A DNA stretch of 64,000 nt from Budorcas taxicolor (Eukaryota > Chordata > Mammalia > Artiodactyla > Bovidae): contig NC_068912.1 of assembly GCF_023091745.1 (NCBI RefSeq), forward strand, positions 104,463,567-104,527,566. Reading direction: 5' to 3'. Shown here piece by piece: positions 63,826 to 64,000 of this stretch; the first letter of the stretch is position 1; the number at the start of each line of letters is the position of its first letter. The notes below the pieces were generated by a model. It did not search any database. It saw only the letters and a program-made list of their open reading frames with translations, and was not told the DNA's origin. A program made the position numbers and the translations under genes.

Positions 63826-64000
63826 AAAGTGAAAGTGTTAGTAGCTCAGTCATGTCCAACTCTGTGACCACACGGATTGTAGCCTGCCAACTCCTTTGTC
63901 CATGAAATTCTCAGGGCAAGAATACTGGAGTGGGTTGCCATTCCCTCTCCAAGGGATCTTCCCAACCCGAGGATCGAACCTGGGTTCTCTGATATGGCAG
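63826..64000 (-). mobile_element. Bov-tA SINE, cut by window end
   Basis: A reversed copy beginning GTGAAAGTGTTAGTAGCTCAG. It runs past the end of the window at GATATGGCAG, so the last 30 or so bases of its tRNA-like end are not visible. Confidence 0.92.

Noticed and set aside
1..64000. A previously undescribed gene system
   Set aside because: I looked for clustered ORFs with shared strand, spacing and recognisable domains, and for structured RNA genes. Only LINE-encoded frames have recognisable domains. The window reads as repeat-rich non-coding ruminant DNA.

Overview
The window looks like ordinary intronic or intergenic DNA from a ruminant, most likely a bovid such as cattle, buffalo, goat or sheep. 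The evidence is its mobile-element content: many tRNA-derived Bov-tA SINEs, BOV-A2 dimers, four copies of the RTE-class LINE BovB with its (ACTGAA)n 3' end, CHR-type SINEs shared with whales, and a young-looking bovine-type L1. Under these lie older mammalian layers: MIR, L2, MER5A-like and MER1-like hAT MITEs, MLT1-type LTRs and old L1M pieces. I cannot choose the species from sequence alone. I found no convincing host protein-coding gene, no structural RNA gene and no CRISPR array. Family names come from memory of consensus sequences, not from a search, and boundaries without a target-site duplication (TSD) are approximate.

Layout. 1-14 kb: single-copy-looking DNA with scattered SINEs, L2 and MER5A-like pieces. 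15-22.35 kb: one nearly full-length L1 on the minus strand (5' UTR with two ~490-bp monomers, broken ORF1, broken ORF2), split by a truncated BovB inside ORF2. 22.4-34 kb: MIR/L2-rich DNA with SINEs, an MLT1-like LTR, a Bov-tA dimer and a 300-bp CpG-rich patch near 28.1 kb. 35-48 kb: old L1M fragments on both strands, a second BovB, SINEs and a MER1-like MITE nested in an old L1. 48-56 kb: a second Bov-tA dimer with the same junction, an inverted SINE pair and a three-copy 60-bp minisatellite. 56.3-58.9 kb: one MIR split by a Bov-tA and by the longest BovB, whose reverse transcriptase is readable in two frames. 59-64 kb: GC-rich unique DNA with L2/MIR, a fourth BovB fragment with a 15-bp TSD, G-quadruplex motifs and a (CA)26 microsatellite.

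Nothing here forms a pathway or a novel system. Only the LINEs encode proteins, and every copy is broken. What the sequence supports is a history of insertion: MIR, L2 and old L1 came first, then CHR and MITEs, then the bovine L1, BovB, Bov-tA and BOV-A2. The observations most worth checking are the dimeric SINE junction, the inverted SINE pair, the BovB-in-L1 nest, the hairpin-type mutation in a SINE, the minisatellite and the CpG-rich patch.
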